A program made the translations under genes and the position numbers. A DNA stretch of 64,000 nucleotides from Zanthoxylum bungeanum (taxonomy: Eukaryota; Streptophyta; Magnoliopsida; Sapindales; Rutaceae): positions 310,001-374,000 of the forward strand of contig SKCR01023732.1 in the NCBI GenBank assembly GCA_019454045.1, in the 5' to 3' direction. The notes below the pieces were generated by a model. That model saw only the letters and a program-made list of their open reading frames with translations, was not told where the DNA came from and did not search any database. Shown one piece after another: positions 21,953 to 33,751 of the stretch; positions within the stretch are counted from its first letter, which is position 1, and each line of letters opens with the position of its first letter.

Positions 21953-22215
21953 TAATGAAATGATTTTATTTTTTAATTTATTTGATAGTTTTCATTTTCC
22001 ATTAATAAATGATTTTATTCTTTAATTTATTTGATAGTTTTCGTTTTACATTTTTATAGAGATTATATAATGGAATGACTCTTTATCAGCTATTAGATTA
22101 TAATGAAATGATCTGAGACGCCAATTAAGTCACATAAAGATAGCATTTTGATACATTATCTCTCTTAATCTTAACCATTGGTTGCCTACTCTTTCCTCCC
22201 ATACCATTGTGCTTT
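21953..22215 (-). mobile_element. Helitron-like fragment lacking the 3' hairpin
   Basis: Closely matches 59835-60100 (ATGACTCTTTATCAGC, AATGATCTGAGACGCCAATT, CCATTGTGCTTTATAATA). The terminal hairpin and CTAG present at 59732 are missing, so this copy is truncated at its 3' (left) side. Confidence 0.7.
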
Positions 22216-23110
22216 ATAATATAGATATGTATGTTGTAAATATGAATTTGAATAAATGAGTTACAAGTTTTAAATATGGGTAGTTGTTACATAATATATT
22301 TTAATTAGAGAGTTACAATAGTGTATAAAAAGAGTTGTTACAAGTTTTTTTTTTTTAAAAAAAAATTGTATCTGGTTTCCCCTTTAATTTTTTTTATATA
22401 ACACGTTTGTCTTCCCAACTTAAATATTCTTGAGTTACATGAACAATTTTGATTTATAATAATTTTCAATTCATTAAAAAATACAAAAAAACACCTTTGA
22501 GATTTGGGCAAGAGACAGAAACAAAAAAAAAATACACACAGATAACCGAGAGCAATTTCGACATCATTTGTGAGAGTAGTCATTCTGTCGAGAGCATTTT
22601 TCAAACACCTTTTTGCGAGAACAAATAATTTTTGTTTCAAACAATTCCAACCAAAATATTTTAAGCCTCAGTGGTTTATGCATTCCACAGATTCCGAGCA
22701 ATAGATTTTTGTGTTGGGTGTAAGTATTCCAATCGGATTTAAGTGCTAACCGATTGAGACATTGTTTATCTGGGCTGTTTTATCTTGGGGACGTCGGGAC
22801 CGATTACTGCTAGCACAAATTTTTGGGTAGAGCCGCGAAACGTTTTAAATAGAGCGACCTAATCTGCGACTCAATAAAATTTTAATAATTTCAAAAAAAA
22901 AAAAATTGTAACTTGAACATACTCAAAGTTATCTCAGATTCTCAGTAACAAAGACCCATTCAATTTCTTATCTCATATGGCTGCAACTTTGCATTAAAAT
23001 ATTTTCTTGAGAAAATCTTTGATGAAAAGTGATTAGTGAAAATGGGCTATTTAAAAAGATTATGATTACAAGTTAGAACCCATGGTCACATGAGAGAAAC
23101 AAGTTATTAT
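22216..23110. other. Intergenic DNA with an unidentified A-tailed fragment
   Basis: About 22690-22905 is relatively GC-rich (GGGGACGTCGGGACCGATTA) and ends in an A run. It looks like a retroposed or LTR-derived fragment I cannot name. The frame on the minus strand at 22338-22640 is A/T-run driven and not a gene. Confidence 0.4.
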
Positions 23111-23256
23111 CTTCTTTTTTTCAAATCATTGGAAATCCAGCCGCCAAACCGTGACTATCACATGCTTTTATAAGAAACGCACTCCTTAAATTCGAAATAA
23201 AGACCTCAAGGTGAGATCCTAAACCCTACACCACAAAGCCATACCCATTGGGGACC
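23111..23256 (-). mobile_element. tRNA-derived SINE, family 1, whose duplication was hit by a copia element
   Basis: T run, GCCGCCAAACC, CTTTTATAAGAAACGCAC core and CCCATTGGGG head. The left duplication is AAACAAGTTATTAT (23097-23110). The right one is split: AAACAAGTTAT (23257-23267), then the copia element, then the remainder after 28556. Confidence 0.85.
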
Positions 23257-23267
23257 AAACAAGTTAT

Positions 23268-23596
23268 TGTTGGAGTCAGCAAGCAAAAGTAACTTGTTGA
23301 AGAAGGTGGCAAAGGTAACTTGTTGAAGAAGCTGACAAAAGTAAAACTTGTTGAAGAAGCTGGCAAAAGAAAAACGTGTTGAAGAAGCTGATAACACGTT
23401 TTGGCAACTATAAAAGGAGCACCATAGTTTTGTGAAAATCATCCTAGAAATCCCAAATTTGTAAGAATAGAGAGTAAAGAAGGTTGAGAGTTTTTTTGTA
23501 AAGCTTAGGGTTGTAAGCTTTTTAATTCTTTGTTTGTGTGATAATAAAAAAAAATTTCTCTCACATCTCATCTATTGTATGTGTTTCATAACAACA
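23268..23596 (+). repeat. 5' LTR with tandem U3 repeats
   Basis: 329 bp. Four imperfect ACTTGTTGAAGAAGCTGGCA units of about 26-29 bp fill U3, followed by a TATA box CTATAAAAGG. Such U3 repeats are often promoter elements in Tork-lineage LTRs. Confidence 0.92.
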
Positions 23597-23597
23597 A

Positions 23598-23612
23598 GTT
23601 GTATCAGGAGCT
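23598..23612 (+). other. Degenerate primer-binding site
   Basis: GTTGTATCAGGAGCT follows the 5' LTR. Compared with the standard TGGTATCAGAGC it has a base change and an insertion. Confidence 0.7.
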
Positions 23613-23769
23613 AAGGTTCCACGGTGGGATCCCGAAACTCGGAAACAGAGCTTCGGTTCGGAAAGTTGGTTCCGACGAAAGTTGTCGAAAATAGATTTTG
23701 AGCATACCATCGGATTTTTCACGGCGAGACGAGCACGGTGATATTTTTCGGCGATCGATCGGAGGTCCA

Positions 23770-24060
23770 GAACAGCCGCCCAGTCAGCGCTGAGTCAGCG
23801 CACAGTCATCGGCCAAGTCAGCGCCCAGTCATCTGCCACGTTAGCAGTGCCACATCAGCGGTGTCTGGTAAATTTTCAATTTAGTCTCTGAAATTTTTGG
23901 AAATTACAATTTAGTCCCTTAACTTTTCCGTAATTGCACTTTTGCCCCTGAACTTTTGGAAATTGTACTTTGACCCCTGTAATTTCTGAAATTTGTAATT
24001 TGGTCCCTGTGTCGGATTTTGACAAACGAAGTGTCATTTCCACCATTTTTTATCATTCCG
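23770..24060 (+). repeat. Repeat-rich copia leader
   Basis: CAGTCAGCGC-type repeats (about 23775-23865) are followed by repeats of AATTTAGTCCCTTAACTTTT type (about 23875-24010), then GTGTCGGATTTTGACAAACG. The last part is colinear with the leader of the 1412-5547 element. Confidence 0.8.
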
Positions 24061-24106
24061 AACGCAACGATGAGGTCTGATTTTTTAAATTCTACTTAGA
24101 ATTTTT

Positions 24107-25318
24107 ATGAAGGATGGGGGCAACGGAAAAATGATTTTGTTAACCAGTACAAACTATTTCACATGGAGATGAAGGATGAAATACCTTCTGTATGTGAATG
24201 ACTATGATGAATTGGTATTTCTGGAGCAGAAACCAGAAGGAATGTTCGATGAGAAGTGGGCTAATCTTCACCAGAAAACATGCAGTACTATTCGTCAGTG
24301 GATCGACGACAGTATCGTGAGCCATGTCAGTGAAGAGACAAATGCACGTGTCTTATGGAGAAAGCTGGAGGAGCTTTTCCGAGCAAAGACTGGCAACAAC
24401 AAGCTGTACTATATCAAGAAAATGATGGGTTTGAAATACCAGGAAGGTACAGCTGTGGCGGACCACATCAACGATTTCCTCGGAACAATGAAAGAATTGT
24501 CGGGATTGGGCATAGACTTCGGTGCTGAGGTAAATGGCTTAATACTCCTTAATACGTTACCAGAATCTTGGGAAACGTTCAGATATATGGTGATAAATTC
24601 AGCCTCAGATGGGAAAGTCACTATGGAGATGGCAAAGACCAGGATCTTCGAGGAAGAAAAGAGGATGAGAATGCAAGAGTCAGCATCAACCTCAACCTCA
24701 GAAGCTCTAGTGACAGAGAAGAACACCAGAAGGGGGAGGAGTAAAAGCCGAGGCCCATGGAGATCAGACAAGAACCGGGGGAAATCAAGAACAAGTGATA
24801 TTGAGTGCTATCACTGCAAGAAGAAAGGCCATATGAAGCGGGATTTCTACAAACTGAAGAACGAGCAGTCCATGAGAGATGGTGACTCTAACCAAGAAAG
24901 AGTTGCTACTACCACCGACAAAACCTCCAAAGAATTATGTATTATGTATGAAGAATATGTTGTGAATCTTACCAGCCACGAGACCAGTTGGGCGATAGAT
25001 AGTGGCGCATCCATACACGCCACATCTCGCAGAGACTTCTTTTCATCTTACACGCCAGGGGACTACGGTGCTGTAAGGATGGGGAATGACGGCCAGTCCA
25101 AAGCCGTCGGTATTGGAGACATCTGCCTTGAAACAGACAACGGGACAAGGCTAGTGTTGAAGGGAGTCAAGCACATCCCTGACATCCGGTTAAACCTGAT
25201 ATCAACAGGCAAGCTGGATGATGAAGGTTTCTGCAGCACTTTTAGTGACAGATCCTGGAAGCTCACTAAAGATCAATGGTGGTGGCACGTGGTAAGAAAG
25301 ACTCAAATCTGTATTTGA
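24107..25318 (+). pseudogene. Copia Gag and protease, stop and frameshift
   Basis: The ancestral ATG is probably at 24107. An in-frame TGA at 24170 follows the FTWR segment. Gag motifs: IRQWIDDSIVSHV, LWRKLEELFRAKT, LILLNTLPESWE. The zinc knuckle reads CYHCKKKGHMKRDF, so the final Cys is Phe. The protease site AIDSGASIHA is intact. The frame fails at about 25275 (LTKDQ...), and the continuation (MVVARGKKDSNLYLMHAK) lies in another frame. Confidence 0.85.
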
Positions 25319-26248
25319 TGCATGCTAAGATTTCCAATAGTAGCATAAATACAGTCAACAATAATGAGACAGCCGAGCTATGGCACACAAAGCTCGGTCA
25401 CATGAGTCAAACGGGGATGGAGATACTACGCATGCGGAATGTTCTTCCCATTGAAGAACTCACACTTACGGAAGTGTGAACACTGCATGGCTGGAAAGCA
25501 GAACATGGTATCCTTCCAGAGTTCCCCACCTCAACGGAAACCAGAGGTACTTGATCTTATACATTCATATGTATGCGGTCCGATGCAGACACGAACACTT
25601 GGTGGGTCACTGTATTTTGTGACATTCATTGATGATCATTCAAGGAAGACCTGGGCATACACCTTGAAGAGAAAAGATCAAGTGTTGGGAGTGTTCAAGG
25701 AGTTTCATGCCCTGGTGGAGAGAGAAACCGGCAAGAAACTCAAATGCATCAGAACAGACAACAGTGGAGAATACAGAGGTCCGTTTGATCAGTACTGCAA
25801 GATGCAAGGAATCCGACATCAAACGACACCTCCGAAGACACCTCAGCTGAATGGCCTAGCTGAGAGGATGAACATAACCTTGTGCGAAAGGGTCAGAAGC
25901 TTGCTGTCACAAGCCAAGTTGCCGAAGACATTTTGGGGGGAGGCACTCAACACAACAGTACATGTTTTGAACATGTCCCCAGCGGTCACACTGAAAGGTA
26001 ATGTTCCTAACCAAGCCTGGACATGTAAAGAAGTGTCTTATGAACACTTGCATGTCTTTGGGTGCAAAGCTTTTGTACACATCCCAAAGAACGAGAGATC
26101 CAAGCTTGATGCAAAGACGCGACAATGTGTCTTTATTGGCTATGGTCAGGATGATTTCGGCTACAAATTGTATGATCATGTTGAGAAGAAGATCGTTAGA
26201 AGCCGAGATATTATCTTTGTTGAAGACCAGACCATAGAAGATATCTGA
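25276..26248 (+). pseudogene. Copia integrase, frameshifted, catalytic triad intact
   Basis: The HHCC region is split: LWHTKLGHMS in the 25276-25479 frame, CEHCMAGKQNMVSF in the 25439-26248 frame. The core has HSYVCGP at the first Asp position (Asp is Tyr here), IRTDNSGEY for the second Asp and GLAERMN with the Glu retained. A stop TGA follows QTIEDI where the polyprotein should continue. Confidence 0.85.
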
Positions 26249-26284
26249 AAGGAGATGAAGATAATGCCACAGTAATACAGGTAT

Positions 26285-27460
26285 GTGAATCCGGAACCTC
26301 ATACACCGGTGCCAGTACGAGTTGAAAATGAGGTTCCCAGACAGGAGGGTACATGTGATGAAGCTCCCAGAGATGATGATCATGATCAACCACCGGTACC
26401 AGAAGCTACACCAACAGTTCCACAGATAAGGTCTGACAGAGAGAGACGACCTTCAACCAAATACTCTGCATATGAGTATGTGCTGCTTACTGACGGGGGA
26501 GAACCCGAGAGCTACCAGGAGGCTGTGGAAACAGAAGACATAGAAAAATGGGAGGAAGCCATGCAAGATGAGATGAAATCTTTGCATGACAATCACACTT
26601 TTGAGTTGGTGAAATTTCCAAGAGGCAAACGGGCTTTGAAGAACAAATGGGTGTACAGGGTGAAGCAACATGAACATACTTCACAACCCCGATACAAAGC
26701 CAGACTAGTCGTCAAGGGATTCAATCAGAGGAAAGGCATTAACTTCGATGAAATCTTCTCTCCAGTTGTGAAGATGTCATCCATCAGAGTGGTACTCAGC
26801 TTAGCAGCAAGCCTCGACCTGAAAGTTGAGCAGATGGATGGCAAGACCGCATTTCTTCACGGAGATCTGGAAGAAGAAATTTACATGGAGCAACCAGAAG
26901 GCTTCAGAGTCAGCGGGAAAGATGACTATGTGTGCAGACTCAGGAAAAGCCTCTACGGTTTGAAACAGGCACCGAGACAATGGTACGTGAAGTTTGAGTC
27001 AGTTATGGGGGAGCATGGATACAAGAAGACCACTTCAGACCATTGTGTTTTCGTTCAGAAATTTTCTGACGATTACTTTATCATCTTAGTACTGTATGTA
27101 GATGATATGTTGATAGTTAGCCGGAATCAATCGAGGATTGATAATTTGAAGCAGCAATTGATTAAGTCTTTTGAGATGAAAGACTTGGGGCCAGCTAAAC
27201 AGATTATTGGCATCAGGATCGGCCGTGATCGGAAGGCCAGGAGATTATACTTGTCACATGAGGAGTACATCGAGAAGGTACTTCAGAGATTCCAGATGGA
27301 CAAGGCTAAAACGATTAGCACTCCTCTTGTTACCCACTTTAGATTGAGTACACAACAGAGTCCCTCTACTGAGTCAGAGAAGGGGGAAATGAAACAGGTT
27401 TCATACACCTCAGCAGTGGGAAGTCTTATGTATGTCATGGTGTGCACGAGGCAAACTTAA
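26285..27460 (+). pseudogene. Copia reverse transcriptase domain
   Basis: 391 codons. Typical copia RT: RALKNKWVYRVKQ, GFNQRKGINFDEIFSPVVK, MDGKTAFLHGDLEEEIYMEQ, SLYGLKQAPRQWY, the catalytic LYVDDML, and MKDLGPAKQIIGI. It ends by frameshift just after SAVGSLMYVMVCTR, where the next domain continues in another frame. Confidence 0.9.
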
Positions 27461-28122
27461 CACACGTAGTTGGATTGGTCAGCCGGTTTATGTCAAACCC
27501 AGGACGGGAACACTGAAATGCGATCAAATGGATCATGCGGTATCTACGAGGCACATCCAAAATGAGATTATGTTTTGGAAGCAGTGAACCGGTGTTGATG
27601 GGCTACACCGATTCAGATATGGCAGGAGATGTGGATACCCGAAAGTCTACTTCGGGGTATCTGATTACTCTCTCAGGAGGAGCTGTGACATGGCAGTCAA
27701 GGTTGCAGAGATGTGTTGCACTTTCTACAACAGAGGCAGAATTCATTGCAGTTACAGAAGCTTGCAATGAATTGCTGTGGATGAAGACATTCGTCCAGGA
27801 ATTGGATTTCAAGCAGGAGAAGTACATTTTGTACTGCGATAGCCAGAGTGCTATCTATCTCGGTAAAAATTCCGTCTTTCATTCGAGGTCAAAACATATC
27901 GATGTGAGGTATCACTGGATACAGGACGTCCTGAGCTCAAGGCTGATAGAACTCAGGAAAATTCACACCGACGACAACAGTGCCGATATGTTCACCAAGG
28001 ATTTGCCGAAGGAGAAGCTTGAAATCTGTCGTGCCATAGCCGGGATGACAAAACTCTCCACAAGTCAGAGTGGGGAGAGACAGAGAACTACGATTGGCTT
28101 GATCCCAACTCAGAGTACGTAG
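27461..28122 (+). pseudogene. Copia RNaseH domain
   Basis: Contains GYTDSDMAGDVDTRKSTSGY, STTEAEFIAV, YCDSQSAIYL and RSKHIDVRYHW, the RNaseH Asp/Glu/Asp/His blocks of copia elements. It ends near LEICRAIAGM before the polypurine tract. Frameshifted from RT. Confidence 0.88.
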
Positions 28123-28211
28123 GCAGTCATTCGGATGCAGCCATGGGAGGATCCTTTTGAGGATCCAGTTTGGATGATTGATGGTTGGCTCAGATTTTAG
28201 GGCAAATCTTC

Positions 28212-28226
28212 ACCGAGTGGGAGATT
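28212..28226 (+). other. Polypurine tract of the plus-strand copia element
   Basis: The purine-rich GAGTGGGAGATT lies directly before the 3' LTR. Confidence 0.75.
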
Positions 28227-28556
28227 TGTTGGAGTCAGCAAGCAAAAGTAACTTGTTGAAGAAGCTGGCAAAAATAACTTGTTGAAGAAGCTGGTAAAAG
28301 TAAAACTTGTTGAAGAAGCTGGCAAAAGCAAAACGTGTTGAAGAAGCTGGCAACACGTTTTGGCAACTATAAAAGGAGCACCATAGTTTTGTGAAAATCA
28401 TCCTAGAAATCCCAAATTTGTAAGAATAGAGAGTAAAGAGGGTTGAGAGTTTTTTTGTAAATCTTAGGGTTGTAAGCTTTGTAATTCTTTGTTTGTGTGA
28501 TAATAAAAAATAATTTTCTCTCACATCTCCTCTATTGTGTGTGTTTCATCACAACA
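28227..28556 (+). repeat. 3' LTR of the plus-strand copia element
   Basis: 330 bp, matches 23268-23596 with the same four U3 repeats and TATA box. Confidence 0.92.
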
Positions 28557-28999
28557 ATTATTATATGTTTATGCATTTCTCCCTAAAAATGGATTCTTGA
28601 ATTAAAGTTTATATACATAATTTCATATTTTTGTCATTTTATGTTTGTACTTTATTATTGCTTTGATTATTCTTAATTTGGGGTTGCTTGAATTGTGACA
28701 ATTAGCAAACCAGCACGAAAGATAATTAATTTCCTTCATATTTTCGTGAGGGAGTTTCCAAGTCTAGACTTCTCATGTCAATCTGAGAGAAATAGTTGAC
28801 ACTCAACAACAGCGGAAATTTTACTACCACTAATTTTTTCTTCACATATCACAAGTTTTTCATCAAAATATATAACTTGAAACTCAGAGCAAGTCCAAAA
28901 TACTTATCTAATTTCAATCTTCAAATACTTATTGTAGACGTTGAATTTTGCATTCGGCCTACAATTGAAATTTTTTATGTTAAGTGCACCAACGGTCCT

Positions 29000-30140
29000 G
29001 CAAAATAAAGGTAAAATGAGCGTGAAGTAACTATCCACCGGTGTGGTGGATGTCGTAGGCACTCAAACGCTCAAGTCAGTGATGTTGACTAGCGGAAAGA
29101 AAGAGGAAGAGTAAGGCAAATGGTTACCTTGACCTTCATAAATTATTATGAGGGCGGTAAGCTGGTGTTTAAGGAGTTATGTATGCTTTGAGAACTCGAG
29201 TGCGAGAATCAAAACTTGAATGATTCAATCTCTTAGACCTCATCTCCTTTTATAGGCTGTGAAGAGGCCCTTTTAGTCGGTTTAGGATTCCATGTAAGTA
29301 TCGTATTCCAATCCTATTTAGGAACGAGTAATAGAGTAGGAACTGAATTATGAGTGTTTAGATTTCCGGGATTAAGTGTAATTTTTATTGTACTTGAATT
29401 ATACCACATTGTTTTTAGGTGATTTGTCTAGATCCAAACACTCAGTTTCCTTACTACTTACTAGGAATGAATTAGTCGTATATAAACAGACTGACAATGT
29501 CTACTGGGGCATCGCATAATATGAAGCAATGTCGACCGGGACACGGCCCAAGTGATGTCATCTGGAATCATCAAGTAACATGACAAGGGCCTGATAAGAC
29601 CTCATGGGTCGTGTGGACTCTATCATTTAGGGGACATATGATGGACTCATGAGCCTATAAACGAGCCTTTTGTGTTGGCCTGATTGTCTAGTAGTTGAAA
29701 TCTACTTTGATTGGGCATGGTTAATGGCTTAAGGTGCCATTTTGGGCTAGATGAAGGTCATGAGTCATGCTCTGATGCAAGTCTGACGCGTGAGCCTGAG
29801 ACATAATGACATTTGGATCATTGGCCCGTACAATTTGTCATTTACTCTCTAAGCCAAAGAGTCTTTGGTGTAATACTTGTAAGAGCTAAGTGGGATTTAC
29901 CGCTATACCTATGGCATCAGCGACCATGACACTGTTGGACTCGTAGCTCGTAGAGAGTACGGATAATCCCATGGGGGAATTAGCCGGAGAATAAAAGAGT
30001 CGCCACCCAATATAAAACACTAGGAATGATTTAAGGCAGTACCACACCCATTGCAGGCTCGACCTTAAACCCGTATGGATTCGAAATGGTCTCTTACTGA
30101 TGCTAGTTCCATATTTAAAAGATGATCCACATGTCTTATA
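29000..30140 (-). mobile_element. Degraded LTR-retrotransposon remnant
   Basis: On the minus strand a TATA-like CCTATAAAAGG lies near 29245-29256. The segment GAGTCGCCACCCAATATAAA near 29998 resembles the leader just after LTRs of plant gypsy elements. A pair of direct repeats (29399-29457 and 30173-30230) shares GATCCAAACACTCAGTTTCC. No coding domain was found, and exact ends are uncertain. Confidence 0.4.
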
Positions 30141-30285
30141 ATGCATAAATCACACATGAAATGACACTCGGATTATACCACCGTATTTATAGGTAATTTG
30201 TCTAAATCCAAACACTTAGTTTCCTTATTGTGATTAAGCTTATCTGTATAACTTTGAGAAATGATACTGATTTTGGTGTTGGAGG

Positions 30286-30531
30286 TAGGGATGGCAAAAT
30301 CCGGATCCGGACCCGGGTCCGGATCCGGAAGAGGTTTCACCACTCCGGGTCCGGTTATGGACCCGGGTAAATATTCCTGGGTCCGGATCTGGGTAGACCC
30401 GGTCCGGACCCGATTACCCGGATTCTTTTTTTTTTTTAATTTTTTTTAAATTTTAATTGTATTTTTTTATATTTATATTTGTTTTTTTGTCAATTTTATT
30501 AGTTTTATTTCAATTTTTTTATTAAATTCTA

Positions 30532-30577
<46 letters not shown>

Positions 30578-30772
30578 GCATAATATTTTATATTTTTTAT
30601 TAAAATTTAATTTATTTTTTTTATTTTTTTCCGTACCTGGGTCCGGACCCGAAATCACCCGGGTCTTCGTTTTAAAGATCCGGGTCCGGATTTTTTAATT
30701 CCGGACCCGGAAAGCCGGGTAGTCCGGGTCCATGCGGACCCGGGCCGGGTCCAGGTCTTGTTGCCATCCCTA
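30286..30772. mobile_element. hAT-like MITE with CCGGGTCCGG arrays
   Basis: 487 bp between TAGGGATGGCAAAATC and TTGTTGCCATCCCTA, flanked by 8-mers GTTGGAGG and ATTGGAGG (7 of 8 identical). Both arms are packed with GGATCCGGACCCGGGTCC-type blocks. The core is AT-rich with an (AT)n run at about 30538-30577. Confidence 0.85.
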
Positions 30773-30780
30773 ATTGGAGG

Positions 30781-31649
30781 CTGCACTCCCTTTAGCTCTA
30801 ATTTTCGAAGTTCAGGTTCTTGCTTGTTCAAGTCTTGTTTGTATCTGCAATGAAAAGGTTTCCTGAGAATTTAAATTTAACAAGAAATATCTGTAAGCAA
30901 AGGCATAAAAATTCAAACGCAATATCTACTTCCATTGGAAAAGCAAAAGAGAATTATCAAATTCCTAAATTACATCATGAGGACCAATTTCCACTAAGAT
31001 GAAATATCACCATTCTTACAACCACCACAGTCGCTTCATCAGCCACAAAATCAACAAGGTATTGAGTACCTACTCCTTTTGTTCACCCGTAATCGGTAAA
31101 GTTTTCTGCTTTCGTTTATTTGCTTTGATTTATAATCGTTAGACTTAAAGGGTGCATATTAGTAATTTATATTTTATAATAACAATAATTAGGACATATC
31201 TTAAATTAATGTGTATTATTCTGCATAGGATTAGAATCTTAAACTAAATTCGAATTTTCAGGCTTCCATGAAACCGGGTTCGGAGTAGTTTCTAACAATG
31301 AGCATTTACAAAGTTAAAATTTCTCATCAGAAGGAATTAGAATCAAATACACTAGCACTTTTAGAACATTCTACAAAATGTTTCAAGGTTATAGGCTTAT
31401 AGCAGTTGCAATATCTTATGCGTGAAAAGGACAGAAAATCTGAAATATGAAAATGAAGAAGAAAGTTGAAAGGACTTATAACTACTATCATGATTCCATG
31501 AATCACCTTAATCCATTCAAGTCCTCTGGTAACCATCACCACTAAAAGCTCTAGTAACACCATCTACTGTGTTGCGTTCCCAAATTTGATGTTGGTTGGC
31601 GGCGTGGTTTGGCGGCAAATGGTTTAGGACTTGGTTGTTAGGTTCTGAG
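30781..31649. other. Intergenic DNA without a recognised gene
   Basis: AT-rich. Short frames only. Confidence 0.5.
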
Positions 31650-32332
31650 TGTTAAAGAACAATCAATGAATGCTATAATTTTATTAAAGATATTTGTATA
31701 AACAATAAGAATCTCAATACATAATTGACTGAACAAACAGAATTGAAAATTTTAATGAAAAATAACAACACTCAAAATTGAAACTTACAGTGCAAGTAAT
31801 GCAATTTACAAACTCACAGACTTGAAGATTGAGGCTAGCGTAACGCTATGTCATATAGCAGAATTTCGTCCCTACTCTTGTGCTTGTAGTTCTACGGACG
31901 TCTGCCACCAGGATTCAACAATCTGAAGTCGAAATTCTGCACGGAAATCGACCCCTAGCGAATCTACTTGATATCTTTTGTATTTCGTTTTTCCAAAGAT
32001 CAGATGTAATAATCAACGTTTTCCATGAAAGTAAGTATTCAAATACATACTGTTCTATTTAAATAAACAGTCAGAGACAGTTGGAGTTGATGCAGTGTTG
32101 ATGTCTTTTCAGTAGGGTTGTGTTCTTTTGATTTAAACTAAAATTTAAATCCAAAAATAAACAAAACAGAAAAAATTTTCCAATGCCAACCATACACCAA
32201 GCCATGCATCAAAGCCCAAGCCTTATCATTCCAATTTAATATAAGTGTTTAGAGACCACTTATAAACCTTTCACATTCCTTATACATTTTAGATGTGGGA
32301 CTCTATCACTATTTGATATACAAACTCTTACA
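31650..32332 (-). mobile_element. Probable solo LTR
   Basis: Starts TGTTAAAGAAC and ends AAACTCTTACA. The minus strand opens TGTAAGAGTTTGTATATC, then AGAGTCCCACATC, and has a TATA-like TTTATAAGTGG, a composition common in plant LTRs. Flanking 5-mers CTGAG and CTGAA match at four of five positions. No retrotransposon domains lie next to it. Confidence 0.55.
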
Positions 32333-32337
32333 CTGAA

Positions 32338-33632
32338 TTCGAATCCAATCACATGTATGCTTCCGTGTTAACCCCAAAACGGCAAAATCTAACACATATC
32401 TCAATATCTCTCGCCAAGAACCCTGCACCCTGTCCATAAATTAATTCCACTGCCTCAAGCTGAAATTTTTCACTGAAGGCTCTGTTTGTTAGTCAGGAAA
32501 CTGAATTTGGTAACAGATTTGTCGTTGCTGAAAAATATTGAACCAGAATATAAAACTATCAAATTAAAGATTTAAATTGGTGCAAGTTGAAAATAGCTAT
32601 TAAATCTGGTTTCTTGGAAGAAGGAATTGAAAAGTGGAAATCAATTCTCATAAGGTTTGGCTAGTTAAATTGACACAGGATTTTTTGAGGGAAACCACAC
32701 AAATTTAACCTAAACAGAATTAATTTAGATTGACGCGATATTATTAATTAATAAATATATGATATGTATTGTTGTATTAAATATAATAATCATTTTTAAT
32801 ATTTTATCACACGTGTCAAGATACTTATGATATTTATTGTAGAGTGATATTTTCCGAAACATGGCTACTTTCTATCGTAACTCCTTCAGGATGGAATTCC
32901 TAGAGTTTTGAGGTACAAAAATCCAAAAAAGATACATCATTCCACATGTTTTTTTTTTTATTTTTTTATTAACAATGTTAAATTTCTAAGGATTATATTT
33001 GTTAAGACCAAACCCATGAGATTATTATTTTAGGCCGGAATAAGTTGATAGGATCCCCTTTTACACCCCGAGGTCCCTTCCTTATAGTAAGTCTAGAGAT
33101 TCAAAAATTTATTTTCACGAATATTGGACACATATATCTATTACAATCCATCTTTTGTGAAAAAAAAAAAGATAAAATATCAACTTTTTCTTTATTTTAC
33201 CTCATGAATAGAATAAATATCCCCACTTATGGCAGAAAAAAATTAGAGTTAGAAAGCTAACCTATCAACCCTCATCTAACCCAAAAGTGAGGAAATTAGA
33301 GCTCGTCAATCCATAATTTAGCCCTAGGAATATCATTCAACTTTAACCAGTCCTTAATAATGTCATTGGAACCCATCCTAATTAAAATATCCGCTTAATC
33401 ACATATTCAAATATTGAAAATAATCTCTCTATGAAAAAAAATAAAAAAATAATACTAGGTACGTTCATAATCGTATCATGATCCTACTTATAACGAGAAT
33501 TAAACATTGTTTATTAGTTCATTATAGCTAATCAATTATCCTTAAATGAGATTACTTTCGGGACAATGAATTTCTTCTACAGCAGTGAAAATATTGAAAA
33601 TGGAGAGACAAAGAGGGGGTAATAGGAAAAAT
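32338..33632. other. Intergenic DNA without a recognised gene
   Basis: AT-rich, no conserved protein frame, no RNA gene seen. Confidence 0.5.
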
Positions 33633-33751
33633 TATATTATGTTTCGGGTGTATATGTCATCTCTCTCACAACAGCTGAGTCCCACAACTGTGTGGGATGT
33701 GAGACCCAGCTGTTGTGAGAGAGATGACATATACACCCGAAACATAATATA
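33633..33751. mobile_element. Palindromic MITE, copy 2
   Basis: 119 bp. TATATTATGTTTCGGGTGTA at the left is mirrored at the right. The arms carry CTCTCTCACAACAGCT and its complement with hardly any mismatch. Confidence 0.9.

Larger units (their letters stand above)
23268..28556 (+). mobile_element. Ty1-copia retrotransposon, full length but decayed
   Basis: 5289 bp with LTRs 23268-23596 and 28227-28556, TGTTGG...ACAACA ends. The flanking 5-mers are GTTAT and ATTAT. The neighbouring SINE duplication shows the ancestral site was GTTATTAT, so the right copy mutated. By eye about 16 differences separate the LTRs (near 5%), making it clearly older than the 1412-5547 element. All domains are present in order gag, protease, integrase, RT, RNaseH. 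Stops and frameshifts break the polyprotein into at least five frames. Confidence 0.94.

Noticed and set aside
30261..30449. Gly/Ser/Pro-rich open frame
   Set aside because: Encoded entirely by the CCGGGTCCGG array of the hAT-like MITE.
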